Source: Paenibacillus segetis (GTDB lineage Bacteria; Bacillota; Bacilli; Paenibacillales; Paenibacillaceae). From it: a stretch of DNA of 64,000 nucleotides. Each line of letters starts with the position of its first letter. Positions within the stretch are counted from its first letter, which is position 1. The translations under genes and the position numbers were made by a program. A model generated the notes under the pieces. It searched no databases, had not been told where the DNA came from, and was given only the letters and a program-made list of their open reading frames with translations. Shown here in pieces: positions 16,707-25,684 of the stretch. The stretch is from contig NZ_BMFT01000001.1 of the NCBI RefSeq assembly GCF_014639155.1, positions 1,488,001 through 1,552,000 on the forward strand, read 5' to 3'.

Positions 16707-18476
16707 TTGATTAGTCAATTGTCTTGGAAGATCGGTGGTCAGCAAGGGGAAGGCGTTGAAAGTACAGACCGAATTTTTTCGACGGCTTTGAACAGACTGG
16801 GTTATTATTTGTACGGGTATCGGCACTTTTCTTCCCGTATTAAAGGCGGTCACACAAACAACAAAATTCGGATTAGTACCAAGCCGATTCGTGCAATTTC
16901 CGACGACTTGGACATTCTAGTCGCTTTTGACCAAGAAAGTATCGATTTAAATGCACATGAACTTCGTCGTGGTGGAGTTATTGTGGCCGATGCCAAATTT
17001 AACCCTACCGTACCTGAAGATGTGAATGCAACGCTCTTCTCAGTACCAATTACTAGCATTGCAGAAGATCTGGGTACTTCATTGATGAAGAACATGGTTG
17101 CATCTGGTGCTTCCTGGGCGCTTCTCGGTCTACCGCTTGAAGTATTCAATAAAGCAGTGGAAGAAGAATTTGGACGTAAAGGACCTGCAATCGTAGAGAA
17201 GAACATTGAAGCGGTTAAACGCGGAGCAGAATTTGTGCTTGAGCTAGCCGGGGGACCTATCGATGCCTTCAAATTAGAACCAGCAGATGGTGTGCAAAAG
17301 TTATTCATGATCGGTAATGATGCCATTGGACTAGGTGCCGTAGCGGCGGGATGCCGAATTATGAGTGCTTACCCGATTACACCAGCTTCTGAAATAATGG
17401 AATATTTAATCAAAAAACTACCGAAATTCGGTGGCACTGTGGTTCAGACGGAAGATGAAATTGCCGCTGTAACAATGGCTATTGGATCGAGCTACGCAGG
17501 TGTTCGGACAATGACTGCATCAGCAGGACCGGGATTGTCACTGATGATGGAAGCGATAGGGCTAGCTGGTATGATCGAAACGCCAGTTGTCATCGTCGAT
17601 ACACAGCGCGGTGGACCTAGTACAGGACTTCCAACGAAGCAAGAGCAAAGCGATATCAATGCTTTGATCTACGGTACGCATGGTGAAATACCAAAGATTG
17701 TACTCGCTCCAAGTTCCATTGAGGAGTGCTTCTACGATACAGTTCAGGCGTTTAATCTTGCTGAGAAATATCAGGTGCCTGTCATTTTGGCTACCGACCT
17801 TCAACTATCATTGGGGAAACAGTCCTGCGCTATGCTGGATTATAATAAAATTACCATCGATCGTGGGTATATCGTCAAAGATATTCCTGAACGTGAAGAC
17901 AAGAGTATGTTCAATCGTTACGCAGTTACGGAGAATGGCATTTCGCCACGGGTTCTTCCAGGTGAGAAGAATGGTATTCACCATGTAACGGGTGTTGAAC
18001 ATGATGAATCAGGTCGTCCTTCAGAGAGTCCGATTAATCGTAAAAGAATGATGGATAAGCGCCTTCGCAAAATAAGTAAGCTGGAAGTTGAGAATCCAAT
18101 TCATTTGCAAGCACCTCATCTTGATCCTGAAATTCTCATCATCGGTATGGGATCAACAGGTGGTACGATTGATCAGGCACGTCGTCTTCTAGAAGAAGAA
18201 GGAATTGATACTAATCATATGACGGTACGTCTGTTGCATCCATTTCCAATTCAGGAAGTGCTACCACAAATTGAAAAGGCTAAAAAGGTACTTGTATTAG
18301 AAAACAATGCAACGGGCCAATTAGCGAATCTGATTAAAACGAATATCGGATCTCATGATAAGATCGTGAATGTACTTAAATATGATGGGAATCCGTTCCT
18401 TCCTTCGGAGATTTATAGCGAATGCATGAAGGTAGCTAAATCACAGGAGGGACTGGTGAAACATGGCAACATTTAA
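16707..18476 (+). CDS. korA: 2-oxoacid:ferredoxin oxidoreductase, fused gamma-alpha subunit
   Basis: KorA and KorB convert 2-oxoacids, typically 2-oxoglutarate, plus CoA to acyl-CoA and CO2 with reduction of ferredoxin. The 589-residue protein has an N-terminal gamma domain (about 1-190, with GGQQGEGVES and the SSRIKGGH motif) fused to the alpha pyrimidine-binding domain (from about 200, with SAYPITPASEIMEYL and QTEDEIAA). The TTG start at 16707 has AAAGGAG (16691-16697) 9 bases upstream, and in-frame starts further up lack a site. The coding region overlaps korB by 14 bases. This is the two-subunit type without its own ferredoxin domain. Confidence 0.92.
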   Translation: MISQLSWKIGGQQGEGVESTDRIFSTALNRLGYYLYGYRHFSSRIKGGHTNNKIRISTKPIRAISDDLDILVAFDQESIDLNAHELRRGGVIVADAKFNPTVPEDVNATLFSVPITSIAEDLGTSLMKNMVASGASWALLGLPLEVFNKAVEEEFGRKGPAIVEKNIEAVKRGAEFVLELAGGPIDAFKLEPADGVQKLFMIGNDAIGLGAVAAGCRIMSAYPITPASEIMEYLIKKLPKFGGTVVQTEDEIAAVTMAIGSSYAGVRTMTASAGPGLSLMMEAIGLAGMIETPVVIVDTQRGGPSTGLPTKQEQSDINALIYGTHGEIPKIVLAPSSIEECFYDTVQAFNLAEKYQVPVILATDLQLSLGKQSCAMLDYNKITIDRGYIVKDIPEREDKSMFNRYAVTENGISPRVLPGEKNGIHHVTGVEHDESGRPSESPINRKRMMDKRLRKISKLEVENPIHLQAPHLDPEILIIGMGSTGGTIDQARRLLEEEGIDTNHMTVRLLHPFPIQEVLPQIEKAKKVLVLENNATGQLANLIKTNIGSHDKIVNVLKYDGNPFLPSEIYSECMKVAKSQEGLVKHGNI

Positions 18477-19329
18477 AGAGTTTCGTAACAATGTCAAACC
18501 GAACTGGTGTCCTGGATGCGGAGACTTCTCCATCCAAGCTGCAATTCAACGGGCAGCTGCTAACGTTGGTTTAGAGCCTGATGGACTTGCAGTTATTTCA
18601 GGGATCGGCTGTTCTGGTCGGATCTCAGGTTATATCAATGCCTATGGTCTTCATGGGATTCATGGTAGAGCATTGCCGATCGCACAGGGAGTTAAACTTG
18701 CTAACCGCGATCTGACAGTTATCGCTTCTGGTGGCGACGGGGATGGATTCGCGATCGGGATGGGCCATACGGTTCACGCGATTCGCCGTAATGTCAATAT
18801 AACCTATATTGTTATGGATAATCAGATCTATGGATTAACCAAGGGTCAAACTTCACCACGTAGTGGCGAAGGATTCAAGACTAAGAGCACACCAGAGGGA
18901 TCAATAGAATCAACATTGGCTCCCCTAGAAATTGCTCTTTCAGCTGGCGCAACCTTTGTAGCTCAATCATTCTCTAGCGATATTAAGCAATTAACCTCGC
19001 TTATTGAGCAAGGCATCCAGCATGAAGGATTCTCGTTGATCAACGTGTTCAGCCCATGCGTCACCTTCAACAAGGTCAACACGTATGACTGGTTCAAGGA
19101 CAATATCATCAATCTGGATACGATTCCAGACTATGATCCATCGAACCGCTTAGCGGCGATGACCAAGCTGATGGAGACAGGCAGTATGATCACGGGACTC
19201 ATTTATCAGAATAAAGAGCGTAAGAGTTATGAGAATCTCATCCATGGTTTCCGTCAGGAGCCACTAAGTGCTCAGCAGCTTGCTCTTACGGAGCATGAAT
19301 TTGATAATCTAGTTGCTGAATTTAGATAA
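18463..19329 (+). CDS. korB: 2-oxoacid:ferredoxin oxidoreductase, beta subunit
   Basis: This 288-residue subunit binds thiamine diphosphate and a [4Fe-4S] cluster. NWCPGCGDFS supplies two of the cluster cysteines, IGCSGR a further one, and GGDGDGFAIGMGH...DNQIYGLTKGQ is the thiamine diphosphate/Mg motif. It pairs with KorA, whose gene overlaps by 14 bases; its ribosome binding site CAGGAGGG lies inside korA. A second, different oxidoreductase is encoded at 32074-35409. Confidence 0.93.
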   Translation: MATFKEFRNNVKPNWCPGCGDFSIQAAIQRAAANVGLEPDGLAVISGIGCSGRISGYINAYGLHGIHGRALPIAQGVKLANRDLTVIASGGDGDGFAIGMGHTVHAIRRNVNITYIVMDNQIYGLTKGQTSPRSGEGFKTKSTPEGSIESTLAPLEIALSAGATFVAQSFSSDIKQLTSLIEQGIQHEGFSLINVFSPCVTFNKVNTYDWFKDNIINLDTIPDYDPSNRLAAMTKLMETGSMITGLIYQNKERKSYENLIHGFRQEPLSAQQLALTEHEFDNLVAEFR

Positions 19330-19365
19330 GGGAATTGTACAATAGGGTAATAACTTCATAGCCTA

Positions 19366-19415
19366 AAAAGCAGGTGTATACAACAGAACATGTTGTATAC
19401 ACCTTTTTATTTTTA
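19366..19415 (+). terminator. Terminator after korB
   Basis: AGGTGTATACAACA (19372-19385) pairs perfectly with TGTTGTATACACCT (19391-19404), flanked by A and T runs, so it may act in both directions. Confidence 0.9.
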
Positions 19416-19538
19416 AGACTAAGCTATAGCTTATTTAATAGGCATTTAGAAATATATTCCTAAACAGGAGGTTTGCACCTATAATTGATATTGTGGAGTG
19501 ATTATCATTATTTTCAGAGTGGAATGGGGAAGATCAAA

Positions 19539-21119
19539 ATGAAAAAGATGTTATTTATGTTCATCATGCTGACCGCATTCATAATACCAAGTACGGCATT
19601 TGCTGCAGATCAGGGTATTTCAGTCTATGTAGATGGGACTAAGCTACAGTTTACTTCCAAACCAATTCAAGAGAACGGGACTACATTAGTTCCCCTAAGA
19701 ACCATTTTCGAGGTTTTGGGGGCAAATGTTAAATGGGATGCCAAGACCCAAACAGTTAGTGCCTCTAAGGAAGGGGTAAATATTCAAATCGTATTAGGGA
19801 AAAAATTTGCATCTCGAAATGGTCAGGTTATTCCATTAACAACAAAGCCAAGATCAATTTCGGGGGTAACTTATGTACCGCTCCGATTTATTGGTGAGTC
19901 GTTTGGTAATACCATTGAAGTTAAAGGAAAGCAGATATATATTCAATCACCACAAATTCCTTCGTTTGAATATATCGCGAATCCGCCCACGACAGCTAGT
20001 ACGCCAAATTCAACGAGTACAAGTTCAAATCTGTCGATCCAAGAAGTTGGAAGACTTTCAAATCGGGTAGTATATATCGAAGTGTACAATGCATCAAACA
20101 AGGTAATATCAAGTGGTAGTGGTGTTGTTATAAGCGCTGATGGTGAAATTCTAACCAATTTCCATGTCATCGATGGGGCTTCAACGATCAGTGTTGAATT
20201 TAATGATCAACGAGCTTTTAAAACTTCAACACTGCTATTAAAAGATGAAACAAGAGATCTAGCGTTGATAAAAATTGATGCAAAATCTCTACCATATGTT
20301 AACATTGGAGATTCTACTAAACTAGAGTTAGGAGAAGAAGTAGTTGCGATCGGTTCTCCTCTTGGGTACAAAAATTCATTAACTAGTGGTGTTGTAAGTC
20401 AAACACTTAGAACCGTTGAGGGTCAAAACTATATTCAAATCTCTGCACCCATTGATCATGGAAGTAGTGGTGGAGCACTGTTTAACATGAGAGGGGAATT
20501 AGTTGGGGTTACATCAGCATTTATTCAAAGTTCAGCGGATATCAATCTCGCTATTCCTTCAAGTGATGTTACAACATTCCTAACAAAGTCCAAAGTAGCC
20601 CAATCTTTAACGACTGTTTTACAGCAAAAACCTAACAAAAATACTAGTTCAAATAAGATCACCGCTACTAGTCTTACTGATTATATGAATGAAAATTACG
20701 GTGTAATTACATATAAAGACTTGAATCTAGATTTTGAATGGGTAGTAATTCCTTCGAAAAATGGAGAAGGTTTTATACTCGGAGGAACTATGTACGATGG
20801 AACACAATGGGCTGATTGGATGGATTACCAGGTAAATGGAAATAACTCGGTGCCCGTTGCAGCAAGTGTAATTTTATATCTCTCTGATGAATTGCACGAT
20901 GAACTAGGTTTATCGGATACATTTTTTACACTATATTTAAATGTTTATTTGAGTAGTTACCCATCAAGTTTCCCATATTCTGCAATCACGTCAGAGGGAA
21001 GAGGGTATCGTCTGGATTATAATTTTGCGTATGGCAAGTTGGATTACTCGACCGGATATTATGGATATACGGCAGATCCTGAAGACGAAGATGCATTTGT
21101 ATACTTTAAATTAAGGTAG
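19539..21119 (+). CDS. Secreted trypsin-like serine protease with copper amine oxidase-N domain
   Basis: This 526-residue exported protein has a signal peptide (residues 1-22, AFA cleavage), then a copper amine oxidase N-terminal-type domain (about 25-135, with two VPLR repeats), a Thr/Ser linker, and an S1C/HtrA-type protease domain. The likely triad is H209 (TNFHVIDG), D240 (RDLALIKID) and S310 (GSSGGALF). No PDZ domain follows; instead there is an unidentified C-terminal domain of about 150 residues rich in Tyr, Asp and Ser. ATG 19539 is preceded by GGGGAAG. The domain pair is common in Paenibacillus surface proteins. Cleavage targets are unknown. Confidence 0.85.
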   Translation: MKKMLFMFIMLTAFIIPSTAFAADQGISVYVDGTKLQFTSKPIQENGTTLVPLRTIFEVLGANVKWDAKTQTVSASKEGVNIQIVLGKKFASRNGQVIPLTTKPRSISGVTYVPLRFIGESFGNTIEVKGKQIYIQSPQIPSFEYIANPPTTASTPNSTSTSSNLSIQEVGRLSNRVVYIEVYNASNKVISSGSGVVISADGEILTNFHVIDGASTISVEFNDQRAFKTSTLLLKDETRDLALIKIDAKSLPYVNIGDSTKLELGEEVVAIGSPLGYKNSLTSGVVSQTLRTVEGQNYIQISAPIDHGSSGGALFNMRGELVGVTSAFIQSSADINLAIPSSDVTTFLTKSKVAQSLTTVLQQKPNKNTSSNKITATSLTDYMNENYGVITYKDLNLDFEWVVIPSKNGEGFILGGTMYDGTQWADWMDYQVNGNNSVPVAASVILYLSDELHDELGLSDTFFTLYLNVYLSSYPSSFPYSAITSEGRGYRLDYNFAYGKLDYSTGYYGYTADPEDEDAFVYFKLR

Positions 21120-21140
21120 ACGAAACCGGACTGTGCTGAG

Positions 21141-21323
21141 TTATCGCAGTTTCTCTTTAAGGTCAAAGCTCATGCAGGGCTTGCCTGAAGAAGAGAGGAC
21201 AGCGGCACTTGGCATCGTCTTTGATTTGAACCCGAAAGCTTTACATCCTTTAGGTAGCTGTGGATCCCATGTAACATAAAAAAAGGAACATTTCATACAA
21301 TCAATACGTTGTGATTCAGACAT
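21141..21323 (-). CDS. Small four-cysteine protein, 60 aa
   Basis: This 60-residue protein, beginning MSESQRIDCMKCSFFYVTW, has cysteines at 9, 12, 27 and 50, a plausible zinc or Fe-S ligand set. I recall similar short proteins in Bacillales databases carrying an unsupported uracil-DNA glycosylase name; nothing here supports that activity. GAGGGG lies upstream of the ATG on the minus strand. It converges with the protease gene with only 21 bases between. Confidence 0.75.
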   Translation of the reverse strand: MSESQRIDCMKCSFFYVTWDPQLPKGCKAFGFKSKTMPSAAVLSSSGKPCMSFDLKEKLR

Positions 21324-21408
21324 TTGAACCCCTCAATCCTATAAGTTATGTTCATTATACTGATGATCACAAACAAAATGTAGTTCAAAAATATTTCATA
21401 TATATGAC

Positions 21409-21442
21409 AAAAGGTATCCATTTAAAAATGAATGCCTTTTTC
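21409..21442. terminator. Terminator-like hairpin between divergent genes
   Basis: AAAAGG-AT-CATT pairs with AATG-AT-CCTTTTT. It lies between the divergent 60-aa gene and pduL, upstream of a TATAAT at about 21460, so what it terminates is unclear. Confidence 0.45.
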
Positions 21443-21522
21443 ATTTCAACTTGTTAGGTGTATAATATTATATGATGTGAATCGTCATCGACATAGAGAA
21501 TATACGAGGAGTGTTTTTAAAA

Positions 21523-22095
21523 ATGAGTAAAACAGTACCAGTCGGCGTTTCTGCACGTCATATCCACTTGACTCAGGAACATATTGAAGCTTTGTTTGGA
21601 CAAGGATACCAATTAACCGAATTTAAACCGTTATCCCAACCAGGACAATTTGCGGCTAATGAAACAGTTGCCGTTATTGGACCAAAAGGTCAGTTTGACA
21701 AGGTTCGTATTTTAGGCCCAGCTCGTCCTGCTTCACAGCTTGAGATTTCCCGTACGGATTCTTTTGCAATTGGTGTGAAAGCCCCAGTTCGTGAATCTGG
21801 TAATATCGATGGAACTCCAGGTGTATTGGTGAAAGGGCCAGCAGGAGAAGTGCAATTGGAGCAAGGTGTAATCGTTGCCGCACGTCATATTCACTTCCAT
21901 ACTTCCGATGCAGCGAAATGGGATATTCAAGATAAACAAATGCTGAAAGTTCGTCTTGGTGGTGAACGCGGTCTGGTGTTAGAGAACGTCGTTGCTCGTG
22001 TTTCCGATTCTTTCGCTTTGGACATGCATATTGATACGGATGAAGCTAACGCAGCCGGTGCTAATAATGGCGACACAGCTGAGATCATCGAATAA
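21523..22095 (+). CDS. pduL: Phosphate propanoyltransferase (PduL family)
   Basis: PduL moves an acyl group between CoA and phosphate, giving propanoyl- or acetyl-phosphate. The 190-residue protein shows the two zinc-binding PduL repeats: VGVSARHIHLTQ near the start and AARHIHFHTSD near residue 120. ATG 21523 follows GAGGAG at suitable spacing. No microcompartment genes are near, so it is probably a housekeeping phosphotransacylase. With the two oxidoreductases in this window, acyl-CoA to acyl-phosphate conversion could feed substrate-level phosphorylation, which is inference. Confidence 0.93.
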   Translation: MSKTVPVGVSARHIHLTQEHIEALFGQGYQLTEFKPLSQPGQFAANETVAVIGPKGQFDKVRILGPARPASQLEISRTDSFAIGVKAPVRESGNIDGTPGVLVKGPAGEVQLEQGVIVAARHIHFHTSDAAKWDIQDKQMLKVRLGGERGLVLENVVARVSDSFALDMHIDTDEANAAGANNGDTAEIIE

Positions 22096-22130
22096 TAAAG
22101 GACTCAACTATATTCATTTTTGTGAAACAG

Positions 22131-22325
22131 TGGGATGACCGCTACGAAGACGGATTATTCTTCCGATCGCTGTTGTCCTCAGATTTCCTGATTATAGACC
22201 GCGTTAGCGGTAGAAATCCGAGGACAAAGGCGAACTTAGCTTATGCTTCCGAGGCAGCTTTCCGAAGGAAAGCTTTTAGCTTCTTCAGAACAATTCCGTT
22301 CTCTCCGCTACGCTCAGAATAATCC
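22131..22325. repeat. Fold-back element, copy B
   Basis: The outer arms are GGATTATTCT (22152-22161) and AGAATAATCC (22316-22325). The core stem is TTGTCCTCAGATTTC (22173-22187) with GAAATCCGAGGACAA (22213-22227), one mismatch, closing on ACCGC-GTTA-GCGGT. A further hairpin AGCTTTCC/GGAAAGCT lies at about 22256-22274. The left flank CGCTACG...GATCGCTGTTGT and right flank ACAAAGGCGA match copy A at 9091-9288, while the stem bases have changed on both sides. Confidence 0.75.
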
Positions 22326-22361
22326 ATTGTTTTCAGCTAGGACTGATTATAGTTAAAGTAA

Positions 22362-22405
22362 AAAAGAAAAAGAGACGGGGATTCTTCCCTGTCTCTTTTT
22401 CTTTG
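22362..22405 (+). terminator. Terminator downstream of pduL
   Basis: AAAGAGACGGGG pairs with CCCTGTCTCTTT, followed by TTCTTT. It lies beyond the fold-back element and just before the repeat array. Confidence 0.8.
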
Positions 22406-22408
22406 TAC

Positions 22409-23060
22409 TCGGTTTATCGTATACATTTACATCAACTACCGGCCTTGCCGCACGATGTATTCGGTTTTTCGTATACATTAGCCTCAGCAACCGTCTCAGC
22501 CGCACGATGTATTCGGTTTTTCGTATACATTAGCCTCAGCAACCGTCTCAACCGCACAATGTATTCGGTTTTTCACATACATTTGTCTCAGTAACCGTCT
22601 CAGCCGCACGATGTATTCGGTTTTTCGCATACAATTGCCTCAGCAACCGCCTCAGCCGCATGATGTATTCGGTTTTTAGTATACAAATGCCTCATTAACC
22701 ACCTCTGCTGCACGATGTATTCGGTTTTTCGCATACATTTGTCTCAGCAACCGTCTCAGCCGCACATTGTATTCGGTTTTTCGCATACAATTGCCTCAGC
22801 AACTGCCTCGGCCGCACGATGTACTCGGTTTTTCGCATACAATTGCCTCAGCAACCGCCTCAGCCGCATGATGTATTCGGTTTTTCGCATACAATTGCCT
22901 CAGCAACCGCCTCAGCCGCATGATGTATTCGGTTTTTCACTTACATATGCCTCAGCAACTGTCTCAGCCGCACGATGTATTCGTTTTTTCGCATACATTT
23001 TCCCCAGGCAACCACCCAGCTTCAGCGAGTATTTGGTTTTTCGTACACATTCGCAATAGT
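22409..23060. repeat. 52-bp tandem repeat array, 13 units
   Basis: The motif TCGGTTTTTC, or a near variant, begins at 22409, 22461, 22513, 22565, 22617, 22669, 22721, 22773, 22825, 22877, 22929, 22981 and 23033, an exact 52-base period without a single indel. Each unit has an inverted repeat (TGTATTCG, a GTTTTT loop, CGCATACA or CGTATACA) and a 30-base linker rich in CCTCAGC. The outer units are the most diverged. The array lies between the 3' ends of pduL and spoVAD. Frames in it are open by chance; 52 is not a multiple of 3. Confidence 0.95.
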
Positions 23061-23136
23061 GCATCTCCTTTGTCGGACCATATCTGCACTTTGGAGCGCT
23101 CCTATATACTCATAGTAAATGATCCACTGAGTTTTG

Positions 23137-24150
23137 TTAATGTACTCCGCCCTCAATTGAAACAGCGTGGGCGATGCAGGGAATGCTCTCGCCTTGTTGG
23201 AATGAGAGTGGAGAGAGCAGGGCGCCGGTTGCAACGACTAAGATACGTTTTAGTTCACCACTACGGATTTGTTTGATTAGGTGTCCGTATGTGACGACTG
23301 CGGAACAACCACATCCACTGGCACCAGCTTGCACTTTTTGTTTGTTGTAATTGTAGATCATCATGCCGCAGTCTTTGTAGGTGGTTCCTTCCATCGGGAT
23401 GTTGTGCCTCTTGAGCAGATCGCCAGCGATTTCGTATCCAACTTTGGATAAGTCGCCGGTCACAATTAAATCGTAGTAGGAAGGTTCGATTTGCAGATCT
23501 CGAAAATGAGCTTCGATAGTATCTACCGCTGCAGGAGCCATAGCTGCACCCATATTAAATGGGTCTGTAATCCCCATATCGATGACCCTACCAATGGTAG
23601 CCGAGGTTACGGCAGGTCCCTTCCCCTCAAGTGAGACAACAGCAGATCCAGAACCGGTTACCGTATATTGAGCGGTTGGAGGTTTTTGCGAACCATATTC
23701 AGTAGGATAACGGAACTGTTTCTCCACGCTTGCATTATGACTACCAGTTCCTGCTAAGGCGTACTTAGCTCCTCCATAGTTGACGATGAAGGCCGCGAGT
23801 GCCAAGCTCTCCATTGATGTGGAACAAGCACCAAACATACCGATATACGGAATGGTCAGCGTACGAGCAGCAAAGCTGCTGCTGATGATTTGATTCATCA
23901 GATCTCCCCCAAAGTAAAACTGCACTTGCTCTTTGGTAAGCCCCGCATTTTCAATCGCTAGCTTGGTGGATTCTTCGAGTAATGTTCGCTCCGCTTTTTC
24001 CCAACTATCTTGTCCTAAAGATAAGTCCCCATGGATGATATCAAAATCATTGGCCAGAGGGCCTTGTCCTTCAAATGGACCTACTACAGTTGCTGTACTA
24101 ACAATTTTTGGTCTGTTCTCGAATACCCAGCTTTGATGACCTTTGAGCAT
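23137..24150 (-). CDS. spoVAD: Stage V sporulation protein AD
   Basis: SpoVAD is a thiolase-fold protein that binds dipicolinic acid and supports its uptake into the spore through the SpoVA channel. The 337-residue length matches the family. Motifs seen include GHQSWVFENRP, GDLMNQI, FGACSTSMESLALAA and DCGMMIYN. Start ATG 24150 follows GGAGGAGG at 8 bases, and the spoVAC stop codon ends one base upstream. In most SpoVA operons spoVAEb follows, but here the gene is last and runs into the 52-bp array. Confidence 0.95.
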   Translation of the reverse strand: MLKGHQSWVFENRPKIVSTATVVGPFEGQGPLANDFDIIHGDLSLGQDSWEKAERTLLEESTKLAIENAGLTKEQVQFYFGGDLMNQIISSSFAARTLTIPYIGMFGACSTSMESLALAAFIVNYGGAKYALAGTGSHNASVEKQFRYPTEYGSQKPPTAQYTVTGSGSAVVSLEGKGPAVTSATIGRVIDMGITDPFNMGAAMAPAAVDTIEAHFRDLQIEPSYYDLIVTGDLSKVGYEIAGDLLKRHNIPMEGTTYKDCGMMIYNYNKQKVQAGASGCGCSAVVTYGHLIKQIRSGELKRILVVATGALLSPLSFQQGESIPCIAHAVSIEGGVH

Positions 24151-24151
24151 A

Positions 24152-24640
24152 TTAGTGACCTCCTCCGGAGAAACCGGGAACGAATATGGCATAGATCAGG
24201 CCGATAATAAAAGCTGCAACCGTTCCAAAGACGATGACGGATCCAGCTAATTGGAACATACCAGCACCAACACCAAGGACTAATCCTTCACTACGGTGTT
24301 CGATTGCAGATGATGCCATAGAGTTGGCAAAACCAGTCACAGGTACGGCGGTTCCCGCTCCTGCCCACTGTGCGATCTTATCGTAAACGCCGAGACTAGT
24401 CAGAATGACTGACAAGATGATTAGGACAGCGACCGTGGGGTTAGATGCTGTCTTCTCCTCAAATCCTCCATACTTCATGAAAGCCTGACGAATACATTCT
24501 CCAATCAGACAGATAAACCCTCCGGATACAAAAGCTCGAAGACAATTGCCACCTACTGGCCGCTTCGGCTCACGTGAGCTAGCAAGCCGTTGATATTGCT
24601 GCTGTGTAGGAGTCAATTTCTTATTCTTTTTGTTGGCCAT
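24152..24640 (-). CDS. spoVAC: Stage V sporulation protein AC
   Basis: SpoVAC is an inner spore membrane protein that acts as a mechanosensitive channel for dipicolinic acid release. The 162-residue protein has a polar N-terminus (LTPTQQQYQ), then membrane segments, with KYGGFEEKTASNPTVAVL and GTAVPVTGFANSM as family hallmarks. The stop codon is one base from the spoVAD start, so the two are coupled. It follows a DUF421 gene by 12 bases on the same strand. Confidence 0.95.
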   Translation of the reverse strand: MANKKNKKLTPTQQQYQRLASSREPKRPVGGNCLRAFVSGGFICLIGECIRQAFMKYGGFEEKTASNPTVAVLIILSVILTSLGVYDKIAQWAGAGTAVPVTGFANSMASSAIEHRSEGLVLGVGAGMFQLAGSVIVFGTVAAFIIGLIYAIFVPGFSGGGH

Positions 24641-24652
24641 GACTCATACCTC

Positions 24653-25513
24653 CTATTGTGACAATATAGGCTTCACTTGGTTGATGATTTGTATCATTTG
24701 TGTAGAACAATCGCCATACATTTTTTTGCCGATAGGATCTTTTATGGAGAGGGCGAACATTTCAAGGTCGGCCTCACATTTTTTGAGCTGCGCAAGTAAG
24801 TAAGGTTTCTCTTGGGGTTCAGGGACCTGAAGAAGATCATCATATAAATCGACATAGAACTGACCGTAGCCATCAACCTGACCAAGATACACATTATCCA
24901 ATGTGACACCTAATTTTTGTAATTCCGTATTCAACCACTGGCGGTTGAACCCTAAAGTTGCAAGCGGTTCATCCATAATTTCTCCATCAAGAATGACGGC
25001 TTGAGGTTCTGGTTCAGGCGCTACTTTAATACCTAGATGTGAAGGGGTAATGGGCTGATATTCTTTTTTCAGCAATACGTTAATTTCTCCATCGGGTTCG
25101 ATGAGTGCAAATTCGACCTCCGCGGCTTTGAAAACATTCTTCTTCCGAAGCTGCTCCAGTAATTCTTCATTCGTCAGTTTTTCTTTCTTGAGATTATCCT
25201 CAAGGATTTTACCATTTTGGATCAACACGGTACTACTGCCGTCGATGAAGTTTCTTCCCTTTTTGCTCTTTATCTGTATAAACTCGATACCAAGCGAAAT
25301 GGAAGCCCATACGGCCATGGCAATCATACCCAGGTACCAATCTGAATTAACATCAATGGAGACGGTCGCCGCTAAATCTCCGATAGTAATTCCCGTAATA
25401 TATTCGAAGAGCGATAACTGAGAAATCTGCCGTTTACCTAGCAATTTGGTAAGGCCAAACAATACAACAACTGCGACAAGTGTTCGCACTATAATTTCTA
25501 GCCATACTGCCAT
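24653..25513 (-). CDS. DUF421 (YetF-like) membrane protein with a DUF1657-like tail
   Basis: This 286-residue protein begins with three membrane segments and the DUF421 signature LGKRQISQLSLFEYITGITIG. A soluble domain with EPDGEINVLLKKEYQP and ILDGEIMDEPL follows. The last 50 residues (LLAQLKKCEADLEMFALS...IINQVKPIL) resemble the small DUF1657 protein encoded divergently at 25685, so this looks like a DUF421-DUF1657 fusion. ATG 25513 has AAAGGAG upstream. DUF421 and DUF1657 proteins accompany mobile-type spoVA operons, where they are linked to spore heat resistance; the role here is inference. Confidence 0.85.
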   Translation of the reverse strand: MAVWLEIIVRTLVAVVVLFGLTKLLGKRQISQLSLFEYITGITIGDLAATVSIDVNSDWYLGMIAMAVWASISLGIEFIQIKSKKGRNFIDGSSTVLIQNGKILEDNLKKEKLTNEELLEQLRKKNVFKAAEVEFALIEPDGEINVLLKKEYQPITPSHLGIKVAPEPEPQAVILDGEIMDEPLATLGFNRQWLNTELQKLGVTLDNVYLGQVDGYGQFYVDLYDDLLQVPEPQEKPYLLAQLKKCEADLEMFALSIKDPIGKKMYGDCSTQMIQIINQVKPILSQ

Positions 25514-25684
25514 GCTTGTGCTCCTTTCGATTAGAACTTGATACAATTCGATTATGCAAATTATGACCATAGCGCATGTATTTTACTAATTCAAAATATG
25601 GAAGAGGTTTTGTCGTATGTTTTGCGGCGGGTCGGGTCAAATTAAATCTCGCATGAGGAAATCATAGCTGAAGGTGGTGATATC

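Noticed and set aside
21141-21323. Uracil-DNA glycosylase
   Set aside because: The 60-aa protein is far too short and lacks any glycosylase motif; only a four-Cys pattern is visible.
22409-23060. CRISPR array
   Set aside because: The linkers between the hairpins are also repeated, so there are no unique spacers, and no cas gene is in the window.
22403-23276. Open frames of 60-118 codons across the 52-bp array
   Set aside because: They arise from an array whose period is not a multiple of 3, lack ribosome binding sites, and repeat the same peptide in shifted frames.
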